From Tetrahymena thermophila SB210 (taxonomy: Eukaryota > Ciliophora > Oligohymenophorea > Hymenostomatida > Tetrahymenidae): a DNA stretch of 64,000 nt. A program made the translations under genes and the position numbers. The stretch spans positions 372,001-436,000 of the forward strand of contig NW_002476322.1 in assembly GCF_000189635.1 (NCBI RefSeq), written 5' to 3'. Shown here piece after piece: positions 12,238 to 25,700 of the stretch. The first letter of the stretch is position 1. Every line of letters begins with the position of its first letter. Under the pieces are notes generated by a model, which was not told the DNA's origin, did no database searches, and saw only the letters and a list, made by a program, of their open reading frames with translations.

Positions 12238-13392
12238 TTAGAATTAAAATTATTTTTAATCTCAGAATACCTTTTGAATGTTTTGAGGGTTTTAATATCT
12301 ACATCAAATAAATTAATTATTTGCTAACTTATAGAAACTCCAGTTTACACATTATATTAAATTCCAAAAATTTTATTAATTTAATTGATTACAAGAGATT
12401 ATAATAAAGAGGATATTAGTTGCTATTTATCATTTTAAAAAAATAAGTCATAAAAATAAAAATAATAATTTATTTTTTAAACTTTATTTTACATTCCCAA
12501 AGAGCTAGGTCAAAGACTGCTCATTGCAATCTTCATTATTGTCCTGCAAACTAATAGATCTGTTTTTGTTTTAGGGGCTTTGCTAATTACTTGAGTTATC
12601 TTTAAAATTAGATGTTTTTTGAATTACTTCGTCCTACTGTTATTTCGTTTTAATTAAGTAATCAGAAAACTTTCGAGTATTTTCTTCTACTTATTACTAA
12701 TTCTATAAAATATTTGATTATTAAACTTACTGGTATGTTTAATTTAATTTTTATTAGCTTCTATTCATGGAAGTGCTTGGCCTATTTATCTAAACTTTTG
12801 AAGTTATTTAAACTTAGGTTTTAGGACTACCAAAAAAAGAATTTTAAATCAAAGTAGAACTTCTGTCATTAACTCTACTTGTGTAAGAGTGGGAATGCAT
12901 TATATCATTTTTAGGAGATTTTAGGAGAGATCTGCTAGAATAACAATTGTATTCTTTATCTTTTGAATAACTTGTATTCTAAATATTGACTAGTTTCTTT
13001 TCTCTGTGTTATTTACTTTAATTTTACTATCTTTCGGAAATTATACTTTGCTGATTATCAAATTGGCTACTCTTTTTATGTGAAGTATTATGATTAAATT
13101 ATTTTTACGCACATAAAAATGCTTATATTGAAGTAGCTAGCATAGAAGCATCAGTAGATTTTAAATTAACAGCTTGCCTTTTTTTTATAATATGTAGTTT
13201 ATTAGATTAATTTAGAGATAGTTAATATTCCGTTCTAAATTAATTCATCTTATCATCAATCTATGTTAACGAGCTGTATAAAATTTCATCACTTGGTTTT
13301 TTCTTATGCACATTATTTTTAGACTTTTAAATATTCTTATCTATATTATACACTTTTCCGATATAGTTATTAAATTTATTTTATAGCTTCAT
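8009..13392 (-). CDS. Coiled-coil protein with IQ motif and C-terminal ankyrin repeats
   Basis: Ten exons in the ciliate code. Introns: 12423-12492, 11825-11894, 10754-10839, 10398-10451, 9637-10242, 9412-9476, 8822-8891, 8408-8570, 8306-8363; all junctions keep frame. The N-terminus is Ser/Asn/Gln-rich. The middle has long charged coiled coils (e.g. RFRNDYFKAKNNVLQKKFKE). An IQ-like motif (IIKIQKLIRKKRILNVIKNI) follows the 606-nt intron and suggests calmodulin binding. Ankyrin repeats close the protein (GNSPLYYAVLNQNEEFVNWL, GNTPVHIAFNH, IIQSLLNYGADINKVN). Stop TGA is at 8011-8009. The start is uncertain: ATG 13392 is conservative, but coding-like sequence extends upstream to about 13470 in frame and probably belongs to an earlier exon. 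The long intron could instead separate two genes, but no start was found after it. The role is likely a cytoskeletal or signalling scaffold (inference). Confidence 0.75.
12186..12240. repeat. Coding (TTTA)n tetranucleotide repeat
   Basis: About 13 copies of TTTA on the plus strand inside an exon of the ankyrin gene. On the coding strand it reads as repeated Asn-Lys-Gln-Ile, possible only because TAA is Gln. Loss or gain of one unit would shift frame; three units are needed for a neutral change. Confidence 0.9.
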
Positions 13393-14511
13393 GTCTTTCT
13401 AAAAGGCTTCCTTTTTCTTGCTTATTGGTTTCTACTTAACAAAATTGAATTTCTATTTCTTTATTTAAATTAATAAGATAACTATTTATACAACTAAAAC
13501 GAATTTATGTATTTAATTTTAATATTATCATTTAGAGTTTTTTCGAGCATCTATCGAAAAATAACTTTAAATTTCCTATTAAACATGCATTTAAGAGATT
13601 AATTTTTTAAATGTGCAGCCAAATAGAAATCACTCAATTAAAAATTTATTCTTTTTCAAAATTATTTTTTATCAAATTTATTACAAAATTTTGGATTTAT
13701 TTTAATAACTGCATTCTTAAATTTAGGTTAAATAGTTTAAACATTTTTCTGATTCTAATGAAAAATCAATTTTATAAATTATCTTTTAATTTAAAATAAT
13801 ATTTTATGCTCATTTTTTTAAATAAATAACTACGTGAAGTCATAAAAATGTAAAAAAATAAATATAAATATTTATTTGTTTATGTTATTGTACAAATCGA
13901 TAATTACTTTTGAATATTTTTTATAATGAAGTAAATAAAAATGTAATTAATATTTTATGGTAAAATAGAAATCAGTATTAATTTTTTAAATTAAAAAATG
14001 AAAATCCAGCCTTTAGTTGGGTGCCTAATGAATGAGAGGCAATTGTGGAATGAGGTAAAATATTACCTAAATGAGCTAAAATTTTTTAGTTTTCATTATT
14101 TTTGCCACATTCTTAAAAATATAAAAAAGAGAGAGAAGAGAATTGATCTCGTTAAGGTAAAAAATATTTTAATTTAATTTTTTTTCATTTATTTTAGAAT
14201 GAGATAAATTAAAATTAATTTAATTAAAAAAATATTATAACTAAAGTTTTTTTCATTAATTTTTGAGAGGGATAAATTTAAATTTAACTGATGAAAAATA
14301 AATTTTGAAGGTTTTCTAAAATTTTAAAAAATTGAACCTTAATTAATGAGAACTTATAATATTATAAACTTATTATATTTATGAAAAGAATGCATTACAA
14401 ATATGTTAATTTTATAAATATATATAGATAGTAAATTGGTTTATATAATTAATGTATTTATTTGTTTATTTGTTTTTTTTGTTCATTTGCATTTAAATTT
14501 CATTGGTATAA
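13393..14511. other. Intergenic region with one less AT-rich island
   Basis: Mostly featureless AT-rich DNA. It probably contains the missing 5' exon of the ankyrin gene near its left edge. An island at 13999-14150 stands out by composition and is listed separately. Confidence 0.5.
13999..14154 (+). CDS. Possible tiny two-exon gene or RNA gene
   Basis: ATG 13999 opens MKIQPLVGCLMNERQLWNE. A GTAAAATA..TTTTTTAG intron then fits at about 14056-14090, and a short second exon ends in TGA near 14146. Unspliced, the same ATG reads on to TGA near 14300. The first 60 bases are clearly less AT-rich than the surroundings. I recognise no family, and it may equally be a non-coding RNA or a gene relic. 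Confidence 0.25.
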
Positions 14512-17500
14512 TCAAATTCTTCTTTCAAGAATATAATCCTTAATAAAATTAGAAATGGCTCTAATTTTATTTACTTCATCGACAGGTATGAAAGAAAGTA
14601 GGCATTTTGTTGACCATATCTGAAAAATTATTAAAATATTAAATAAAATATTTTATTTTCTAAAATTAATTTACCTCTTTGTTTAAATTTGAAAGGAAAG
14701 GAAGCCAGCAAGTAATTGATGCTGTAATAAGCAAAAGTATAAATAGTGCTAAGAATAGTATTCTTTGTACTTTATAATTATCCAAAAGCAAAGAGAATTC
14801 ATGCAAAAATTGATCTTAGAGATATTTAAAGGCATTTTCTATGTATAAAGTTTATATGAGAGCTATATATAGGTAAAAAAATTATTAATACAACAAGACA
14901 AAATCTAAAAAAAGTTATTACTCAATTCATATGTATCTGGGGTTCTAAGTAGATTGTACAAATTATTTAGAGTTACATTTTAAGATATAGATTTAACTAC
15001 CCAATTAGGATCTGTACTAGTATAATTATAAGGATACGCCTGATTAGGATTAGTAATAATCCATGTATATTTATCATATTAATATCTAAGTAATTAAAAG
15101 TATCTGATCACTACTGCAATCATTCCCTTGTTAAAATTAAATTGTAAGAATTAATTTTTTGATGTTTTAGTAAAAAAACTTACCTGCTAAACAATACCAT
15201 TTGAAAAATTGGTACATACACTTTATGATACAGCTTGCTAAGCCAATAAAACAACACAAGCATCTTAGAACATAACACTTTCAAAAATAGACAAATAACT
15301 TCCTTCAACTTAATGATATTCAGTATTTGAAGCATGCTCCTTAATTAAAATAAAGCAAATTTATAGTGTAAACTAAGCAAAAAAAATTATTTGTTACTTC
15401 ATGTATTAATGAGTCAACTGTATATAAATTGTTGAGCATAGTAGAAACTGTTTGTTATGAATTAGAATTAAGAAGATTCCAGTTACTATTATAAATTAGT
15501 TGCTTTTCAGAATTTGAAACCTGAGAATAATACCCTAAAGCAAAACAAGTTGTATTATATTCAAGGAGAAGTCCATTTATTACAACTATTTAATTTCCAC
15601 CTAATTTTAAATTACAATTTATTTATTCAAAAAATCTATTAATGATAAATAAATATCCTTAATTTCATAATTTCCATTATAAATTGAAAAGTTTAATTTT
15701 AAGAAATATCTTTGATATTTAAATTAGCTTTTTCATGATTAATTTTTTTTATTTAAAATAAAGTATTTATAAGTTATACCTAAAATATAGTTAACCACAA
15801 AGTAAACTTCTACTATGACTGCTATGATAAGCATTTTAATTAAAAACCCAATACTGCCATTATCAGAATTTTTGAATTTTTTTTTTCTTTTACCAAACAA
15901 GGTAGTTTTTCCTTCATCGTTTAGCTCTTTGTCTTCTATAAATAAATCTACTTCCGAATGCACTTCTTCTTCTTCGCCAGATCCAAGCTAAGCAAGGAAG
16001 TTTTCACACTTTGAGTATAGATACTTAGCTGTTTTTTCAGGAATTTCAAGAAAAACACTTAGTATAAGTTATTTTGCAAATATAGTTCTTCCTAGGAAAA
16101 TGGTCAATATAATAGAAAAGACAACCATTGCAGAGATAGATACAATTAAGTATATTAAAGATTTGTTTTAAATATTGCTTATTTCAGATGATTGCTTTTA
16201 AGCAATATCATAATAGCTTAAAGTTAGCTGATTAATATAATCATTTAAACCATTAAAAATAACAAAAAATACATCAGATTAAGTTTGTAGAATTTAGCTT
16301 ATATCTAACTGAACTATGTTATGAGATTTACTAATCATCTACTAAGAAGCTTATGAAACTTAAAATGTTGATGGCTATTAAATTTAAAATTAAATCATAA
16401 ATAAGTTATAAATTAATTCGATATTATTTTACAACAAAAGATTAATCAAAATATATTTTTGTATTTGACGTGTCTGTATTTCCATTATTCTAAATAGATA
16501 TCGTTAGATTTTCATACTCTTAAATTGTATTTTAAATGCTATTTTTAAGGAAGTCAGTATCAGATTAAATAGTTGGATTTTATGAAACTGAGTTAAATTG
16601 AGGATCTCTTACACCTATATTATTTATTTAACAAACGATGAATTATTATAATAAATATGAAATAATTGGATTTTATTCTTTGTTTCTTTATCAAAAATAA
16701 ATTTATTTTTGCAATTTTTTTTAATATTTATTTATTTAGTTTGCTTATTGATATAATATTTATTATTACCTGCTTGTAAGTATGTTAATTCTAAAATATC
16801 TGATATAATCAAATTTAAGTCGGATATTCTGTTAGCAGTTTACTTAATTAGAGTAAAGTTTGAGCTTTATGAGTTAATTGAAGAGTTCTTAACAACAAAG
16901 TCAATTATTGAAATAGCTATCATAGTCAATATGACAAAAACAGAAAAATTCTTTAAAGTGCTAACAACAGTACTTTCACTTTATTTTTATAGCTCTTAAT
17001 TTAACTCTTTCATTTAGTTTGAACCTCCTTCATATTCATGACCATATTCTTCTACCCTATTTTTATTCATTCTTGCTTACTTTTCATTTTCTTCATTCTC
17101 TGATTTGTTTTCCTATTCGCTTTATTCTTCATCAGTCATATCTCTATCAATATCCACTATCACATTTCCTTTTAATCTCATTATCTTAATCCTAAAATTT
17201 TTTTTTTTCAAATAATTAAATAAATAATTATGAATTAACCAATCAAAGAATATCCAATATTTTTTAAATAAAAGAATGAGTAAAAAAGATTTTTAAAATT
17301 ATTTTATTATTTAAAAGAAATAAATTATTTATTTATCTATTTATGAAAAAAGTTGTTCTCTCTATTAAATATTCTCTAAAAAATTTAAAATAAATAATTA
17401 GTTGTATTTATTTTTTTTTTTAGATTTTTATATTTTAAAAAAATAGTTTACCCTAATCCGTAGTCTACTTTGTTGGAAATCGCTTCTTAAAGTAAATTGT

Positions 17501-20500
17501 TAGATTTGTCATAATTATCTTGATCTTATCTACTAAAAATTGCAGATTGCTTATTCATCACTATATGGCTGTTATTTGAATAAGGATTATTTGAATTTAG
17601 ATTAGACTCTTATTCAGTGTCGTTAAACTGAGCTGTATTATTTAAATTATTAGGATTATCACCTTTTACACCTTCTATATATTCTCCTTCATATTAAATG
17701 GAGTAGTCTTCGATGACAAGCTTGAATAAGAAAGATACTTCTTTTTATAAGTTATCTTACTATCTTATTACATTCTAACTTGTATTCAAATTCTTTTACT
17801 TAGTCCTATTCATTTTAGATTACTAATTGAGTTATGATTCTTGAGGTTTATTTGCTTTTTTCTAAACAGATTCAACTTTCAGAATGTAACCAGCATTTGA
17901 CTTTACCTTAAAAGATACCTCTTAGAGCCATACATTCAGCTTTACTGTTAACGACCCTTTATTGAATATGACTTAATCTTCGCTTATTTTTGGAAATGTG
18001 TACTCCTTCTGCTTCCCTACTTTTTACATATATTGCTCTTTTTCGCTTAGAATATCTGTGATCTATACAAAATTTATGAATGAATAAGTAAAATATTCCT
18101 AATTTAAATAAATTTATTACTATGTTTTAGAGGTTAACAGTTTGCAATGAGATAGTCTTATGATCGATACCAAGTATATTCAGACATGCTTTTATAATTA
18201 TTTAAATTTACAATCTGTTTAACAAATTATTAATCTTACATGAAGAAATATCTCTTATTTAATTATCGTAAGTTGCTAATGCGTATGCAAAGTTTTTGAC
18301 ATTTTTTTCTTTTCTAAATATACCAAGAAACTCCATGCCATCTTTAAGAGCATGAAAAATAGGCTTGATATGAATTATAACAGGAAAAATGTATCCTGAT
18401 TTATTCTTCCCATAAACCTACTTGTCTTTATTAATAAATGTGCTTTCGTTAGTTTCAACATATCTTTTTAGAATGTCTTCGTGATGTTTTTAATATATTT
18501 AAGGCATCAGTATATTAACATTTTTGTTTAAAAGTTCTGTCTTTGAATACCCAAACATGCTTGAACAAGACAAATTCAATGTTAATATTTAGCCTATTTT
18601 ATCCTAAATTAATTTAATTGTAAAAATTAGCAACAATTTTGAATGTATTTATTTATTTACTTCTTCCATTGTCATAAAAATCATTCCATCTTCTTATCCA
18701 TCTATGTTCAAATCTGAGGCATAATTAACTGATAAATCTTTTTTATTGTGGTATGAATTTTCAAGCTTAGCTGCTTTTTCTAGCAATTCCATTCCTTATT
18801 TTTTATCATTGAAGATATCTAAAAGATACTTTGAATATATTCTAAGCAATTTTGGAATCTATTCTCCTTTCGTCCTTGATATTTTTTTCCACATCTCATC
18901 AACTAGAAGTTTTAGAGGAAACAGCTTTGAGCCAATGTCATAAAGCTTTATAAGATCAGGCTTATCGTCTGAAAATTAGCTCCAAAACTCCATTAAAAGT
19001 GTTACTGTCTACTCCATGGCAGCTCTAAAATGCTGAATCTTACCTTCTAAATTTCTCTATTCAGTATATTCTCCATTTGTTTCTTTACTCATTTCATTTA
19101 TCTCATTTTCTATATTTCTCCTTTTGTATATTAAATTTCATTTGAATATCATCATTAATAAAAGTGAATTTTTAAAAATACTTTATATAATAAAGAGTAA
19201 ATCTATCGTCTATTGAGCATTTTAGATTTTCTGCTTCAACTACTTCGTTGATAGCATGCTACTTACTTTTCATTACCTTCATTAGGAAAATTGAATATTA
19301 AATTCTTAATGACACATCCTAAGGATAAGTGGCTATAGCTGCTTCAAAGAGCTTTGATATCATTTCATAACAAAATAAATATCTCTTGTCTTATTTCTTC
19401 TAGTTAAATATGTTATTAGAAGCTTATTATTTATTTTACAGCACTTTTCCTGAATTTTTTTTTTGGCTGTTTTAAGAAAACTTTATTTTCTTAAGAGGAC
19501 AAGCTGAATTCAAGCATGTCTTGTTATGAAACTCTATATAACCATTAAGCAAGTGTGAAGTAGATGTCTTCTTCATATCATTTCTAATTAACTTCTATAC
19601 ATAATTTGCATGCTCGATAACCTAATTATTTGAGATAAATAAATACCTAATAAAACAAAATACTAATTAATTACTTCTTCAGGAGATGAAAATTTGTTAG
19701 TATTAACATTCATTGTGAAGTCTTTGCGATTTTTTTCAAGTGGAATCCAAAACACAGTAAATATTATTAAAGGTAATCCGATTGCCCAGGCATACATTAA
19801 GCCTTAAAAAACAGTTTTTTCAGTTAGCTTTTATTAAAAAAGGTTTTTTGAATAATTAAAGCTTTATCTAATTTTTTACTTATGCTAATGCCATCATCAT
19901 AGCAGTCCATACAAATACAGTACAAAAAAGTGACTAGTAGCGCTAAACTATAGGATGATTGAAAGGTAGTCTGCTATGAATCATATAAAAGACCAGGAGT
20001 GCACAAACAAAATATATTGTATTCAAAACACCATTATATTGTTGTGTATTCATAAAATTATATGTTAAAACTAGAATAAATTATACTATGTGAATACAAA
20101 TAACATGTCTAGAATTTTTAACGCTATTAACCTGTTTTAATTAATTAATTAATTAACTAGTTATTTCTCAATAAATTTAATATAATTTAAGATATTTTAA
20201 TTACCTTTTGATCGTTTTATATTCCATCGAAATAGAGGATGCTAAAAACATATGAAAATATTTCTAAAATAACTAAAGCTATAATTGATCCAGTTGCATA
20301 GAAGATATGCATACCATTCCAACATTATATGCTACTGTAAATGTTTAGAGATAATACACCGTTCACACTTTCACAATTTAGAAAAGAGATAAATATATCC
20401 ATGAAAGGGACATACAAAATAGTTAAAAAGCAATTTATAATTAGCTATTAAATATTTAGAAGCAGTGTTCCTACTGTCCTTTACCTAGCCAAAGTAATGA

Positions 20501-21039
20501 ATGAGTATAAAAAGATAAAGAAGAATAGAATCACAGTTATCATTGCTATGTAGAAGAAAGCTTAGTAAACCATAACTGAAGTACTTCTATAAATATGAAT
20601 AATACCAGGAAATCCAAACGCAGATGATATTTTACTTGCATTTGATTAGTTCCATATACTTATGACCTATTTTTTAATTTTAACTTTATTTACTAAAATC
20701 CTACTTTGGGTTTATTTGAGCAATATTTCAATTTAATTGGATTACCATAAGTAAAAAATACTCAAAAAGAATTAAATAAGCAGGTAATTATGTATTAAAA
20801 ATAATGTATGTTAATTGTGTAATTAGTAAAAATATTACAGCAGGATGAAATGCGAAGTAGTATATTTAGAAGTATTGAATTAAGGTTAAACTAAAATTTA
20901 TTAGTATTGATTGATCATCATTTCTCAATATTGTGTAAAGATATTCATAGAATATTGTCTTCATATTTACTGTAAACTAATTTAAACTAGACATCTACTC
21001 TTTTCCTAAAAGGTTGACTGACTCTGCTTAATCTCCCAT
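14512..21039 (-). CDS. Multi-pass membrane protein with PAS domain (TmcB-like ciliate family)
   Basis: Multi-exon gene in the ciliate code, from ATG 21039 (MGDQAESVNLLGKEQMSS) to TGA 14514-14512 (protein ends YILERRI). The N-terminal third has many membrane segments (e.g. FFYIAMITVILFFFIFLYSF) and a CWNGMHIFYATG motif typical of this family. A PAS domain lies around 18620-18300 (ILTLNLSCSSMFGYSKTELL, then NKNVNILMPQIYQKHHEDIL), and an acidic Asn-rich linker follows. An intron of about 257 nt (17193-17449) joins in frame to DYGLGIKIMRLKGNVIVDID. The C-terminal part has further membrane segments around an LYSKCENFLAQLGSGEEEE stretch. These proteins are thought to be sensory membrane proteins, the PAS domain probably sensing a ligand or redox state (inference). 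A split into two genes at 17190 was considered and rejected because frame and splice sites join cleanly. Confidence 0.82.
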
Positions 21040-22056
21040 TCCAAATAACTAAATATATATCCAAAATCCTTATAAATTTTATAGAAAGAATCAAACTTAA
21101 ATGGAGTAATTAGTTCTCCTCTTTATATTATCTTAAAATATTAACAAATTAAGTAATTAATAATAAGTTGATTTTTTCTACTTAAATTAAATATAGCGAT
21201 TTATTTATCTTAGTCACTTTATATTTTTGAAAAAAATATATTTCTAACAATATTTAAAAAATAAATATTGTTAATTTGTTTAAATTAATTGAAATGATCA
21301 AAAAAAATATAAATCCTAAAGCAAATTAAATTCTGAATTACTTACATGTTTAAAAACCTTTAAATGATTTATATTGTTTTTAAAATATATTAATTAACTA
21401 TCGTGTATTAAATCATTTCTACATTTCTCCTTAATATTTGAATTAGCAATTTAATTCACTGATCTAATTAATTTATTTTAGTAGTAACCTTATATAAAAT
21501 AAAATATATTTTATATTAAAATATAAAATATAACATATATCCTACTTTGTTACTTACCTTAGATTTTATTTTATTTTATAATTATGCATACATTCATTTT
21601 GAAAAAAATAAGGGTTTTCTAGTTTTCATAAACTTCTTAATTTAAGAAATCTAATTATTTATTATATTACTTCTTTTAATTATTTGCTATTTATTTTAAA
21701 ATTAGTAAATTAGTAGAATCCGAATTATTTATCAATAAATTATTTGGGTAATTATCTCAATATTTATACTTATTTTTAAAGTAATGGCTAATATTTTGAT
21801 TTCAAAGTCTCTTTTAATAAGTAATATGAGGTGAAAAATCAAATGTTTACAATTTTAAAAATTATAAATCTAGATTTCTTTATAGTTTTATATATAGAAC
21901 AAAAACTGATTTTAAATGCTAAATTTACTATGAAAATAATCATCCTACAATACATACATATATGGTAAATGTTTAATTGAAAAAATTAATTAAAAAAGAA
22001 AAAAGAAAAAATTTAGTAAAATAAGTTAGTTAATTAAAAAAATTATCAGAATGATT
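21040..22056. other. Intergenic region, nothing recognised
   Basis: Very AT-rich with no open frame of coding character in either strand under the ciliate code. It lies upstream of the PAS gene and downstream of the partial membrane gene, both minus strand. Confidence 0.5.
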
Positions 22057-22700
22057 TCAATTGATCTAAAATATCTTAAATTTACATTACTTTTTATTAT
22101 TCTTTAGATAAATAACATAAAAGTAAATGGCTAAAGCTATTGCCCTGATATATACGAATATCACAGTAATAAAATTGTATTTATGAGTAAATAAGTTATT
22201 TTATGTTAAATAAAAGGAATACAAAGCGAAAATAACATGAGTCCATAAAGCATTCTTATGATACCAAATACCAACATTTTAATAATCAAAGTTACTGATT
22301 AAACATCTGTGAGAAGTTTATTTTACTATGTTGACAAAGAAACCCAAAAGGTCTTAAATGCTGTAGAGTGTAAAGTTTTACTCTCCTAAAATGATCTTTT
22401 TATTTAACAAATATTTTATTTTAAAAGTGAATTTTGCTATTTAGTAGATTATGTATATTCCTAGCATAAATTCTATAGTTGGATTGAATTCTAACTCGTT
22501 TTACTTATTAGATATATACTCTTTGAGAGTAAATTAGTAGATTTCTATTGTTTAATAAATATAAATGGGAGATGCCTTTAGTGATAACTCAGTGGTTGTT
22601 TTGTATTCTTTGCAAAATGTAATAATCGCATATGATTTACAATTATAAAATGTTACAAAAACATATTAAATAAGTAAGTAATTTGTTATTTTCTAAGCAA
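22057..22700 (-). pseudogene. 3' portion of a membrane-protein gene, 5' end missing
   Basis: An open minus-strand frame in the ciliate code ends at TGA 22059-22057. It encodes an acidic/polar segment (CKEYKTTTELSLKASPIYIY) followed by hydrophobic helices (IEFMLGIYIIYQIAKF, TVIFVYIRAIALAIYFYVIY). Aromatic motifs (VGIWYHKNALWTHV) recall the C-termini of ciliate channel-like proteins, but I cannot name a family. There is no credible start. About 50 bases further right lies the first exon of the oppositely oriented receptor gene F. The piece may be a relic left by a rearrangement, or a gene whose upstream exons I failed to see. Confidence 0.5.
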
Positions 22701-22753
22701 AAAAAATTAGTTCATTTCATGTTGAACATATTTAATTTTCTAAAAAAATAGAT

Positions 22754-25700
22754 CAAAGTATATCCTACCTCAAATGCCTAACATTTCCTAATAAGAAACA
22801 TATAGTTTTAATTAAATACGATTATAGTTGTTAACTATGGGATGCTGATGATGGCTTAATTTATAATGTAGACCTTCCATGTAAATTGAATTTTTGTTTT
22901 ATCAAAGCATTAATATTTGTTATTTTATTGATTCAGAAATACAGTATTGGCTAAGTAATGTAATAACTCAATATCTAAACTCTTATTATGTGTTTATAAG
23001 CTAAAATTTAAATGTAATTTTAATGGACATGACAAATTATTAAGAAAACTAAATTAAGTTTATATACCAACTAAGTAAGATAATTTCAATCCATATTAAA
23101 TAAACAAAATTAAATATAATTTATTTACTTAATATAAAGCCATTTCTTAAAGCGAATCAAACGTTGGCCAAATTATTACAAACCTGATCATTAGCTAATA
23201 GGATAGCTTAATTTATAACTATTTATTAGTTTGCTATACTTCTTTTAACTTAAATCTCTATTAAATACCTAAATCAGTTGATCCTTCAAAGTTTTAATTG
23301 GCTTTCATAAAATAATTTTTTTCTCCATACTTGAATACTTTTATGATCAATAACGATTCTAACCTGTACCTCTTAACAAAAGATTATATTTAAATATATA
23401 ATTTTAAGTAGGAAAATAATCCATAACAAAGCCTTTTACTATGTAAATTTTAATTTTATTATATCAATATACAATTTTTATGCATTATTAACGATAAAAA
23501 ATCAAAATTAATTGTTAAAGAAATTTTTTTTTATTTTTGACGAACTATAAATTAATGTTAAAATTTTTTAATTTAATTTAATTTAATTAATTTATTTTAC
23601 TTTTTATTAACTAATAATTAATTTTATATACTTACTTTATAGATTATAGTGTAACATAAAAAATTCCAAGACTATGTCTCTCTTTGAATTAATAGGATAT
23701 TTATGTTTCTATTTTTTAGTAGACTAATTCTTACTTTCTTGAAACATCAAACTAGTCAGGAGGATATCAGACTTACTATAATTACTAATCTGGGATTTAT
23801 TAAGATTAAACAAGCACTCAAGTTGTGATAAACTCAAATAATACTTAAGTTGCTTATAAGCTAGAAAATGGGAATATAATGATATTTAGTACAGATACCC
23901 TAAAAGTAAATTCTTCTAATATTTTAACTAAATAAATTATTAAATAAATATTTTATTTTAAGTTTTCATATTTTAGTGTATTGGGCAATATGAATTGGTT
24001 TGGTTCTTATTCTTATACACTTATACAATATCCTGATCACTATTTATATGTATCTATTAATTCTTATAGCTCACCTACTTCTGTAATAGCAATCAATTTG
24101 AACACTTAAACATATCTAAGCTATTTTGCACCAGATGGTTCTGCTTTATAATTTAGTCATATATACGATCTAAATGACCAAAAAGTATATTCTGCATCAG
24201 CAATAGGAAAAATGTATGTCTGGGACTTTAACACAACTTTCATATACCAATACTAAAGTAGAATTTATTTATTTAAAATTTCTTAAAATGCTAATTAAAT
24301 AAAATTCAAAAATAAAACTGATTGAAATTTTAATTTTAACATAAATCTTTTCAACAATAAAACAGAGAAGATACTTTACTAATATTTTCAAGCACTTTAA
24401 ATTAAAATATAATAGCAATTAAATATTTCAAAATAGATTTTATTTCAATAGCTGATAATAAAAATTAAAAATAAATTTTAAATTAATATTTTTAAAATTA
24501 AGCTTAATTTTCAAAAAATTCTTAAAAAAATAAATCTTCACTGCCTTAAAAATCATTTTTTAATTTGCTTTATAAAATATTATCAAATTTTAGTTTTAAT
24601 TTTTAAAATATTGTTAAAAGTAAGCAAATGCAGCATTCTAAAAATGATCAAAATAAGTATATCTAAAATGATAGTTTTCTAAGATTGTAATAATATCATT
24701 AGCCAATTCTCTGAAACAGATTATTCTATAAAATAAATTTTGTAAGTAGTTCCCTTTATAACAGTCCTTAAGTATATTGAGTAAATTAATTTAATTGTTG
24801 CTGGAGTTTAGCTATAAGGAAACGTTTACATCTTTAAATTTAATAATTAAACAAAATTCTATGAGTAATTTTTAATGGTTAAGACTCAATATCAATAAAC
24901 AATCTAAGATATTTCCTTAACTCCTGTTTAGAAATAGCTGTTTATTTATGCTGATTATTCCAATTTATTTTTTGATATTTCTAAATGCCTTTAAAATGTT
25001 GAAATGTGCTTATCTTGTTCTTTTGAATTCTATTTTCTAAATAGCTAATCACCATACACATAAAACAACAGTTTTGGTTAAGGTACTAAAGACTACCCTT
25101 TTACTTCTTATTAAAGCATTGCATACTCATTTTTGGTGGTAATTTCTTATTTTGAAAATAAAATATAATTCAAATTATTTTTAAAATTATAAGAATCAAA
25201 GATACCAAAGATTTATACAGAGTACTAAAAGCATTAAGACTACAATTTATACAAATTACAAATACCCTTTGAATTTGTTTGAATATTTTTTCAATTTGCT
25301 CATTTTAGATATCTTGCAAATCTCATTTAATTCTTACTCTACAGATGCAAACTAGTAACCTGCAACAATAATATTATTAGGAGATTTTGTATTCAGCAAC
25401 TTTTCATTTATTTCGATAGACAATATAATTCTTTAATTTAACACCACTGAAATTCCTAATTGCTCTCTCACATTTAATTCCATTTTAAACCAAGTTCAAT
25501 TAACAAATATAAAAATGCAGAGTATTAATTAGGAAAAATAAGATTGCAACAGGATTTAGTTAATAAATTCTGACTTAATTATACAAAATACAACTCTTGA
25601 TACAAACTCTTTTACTAGAAACAAGCATTTTATAACATCAAATGGAGCTAAAAATGTAAAATTTTCCTATTTACAATAATTAATAACTTCTTCTTTGTTA

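Noticed and set aside
17183-17190. Start of a separate membrane-protein gene at MRLKGN
   Set aside because: The upstream exon joins in frame through a clean GTAAAC..TTTTAG intron, and the product matches one long PAS membrane protein.
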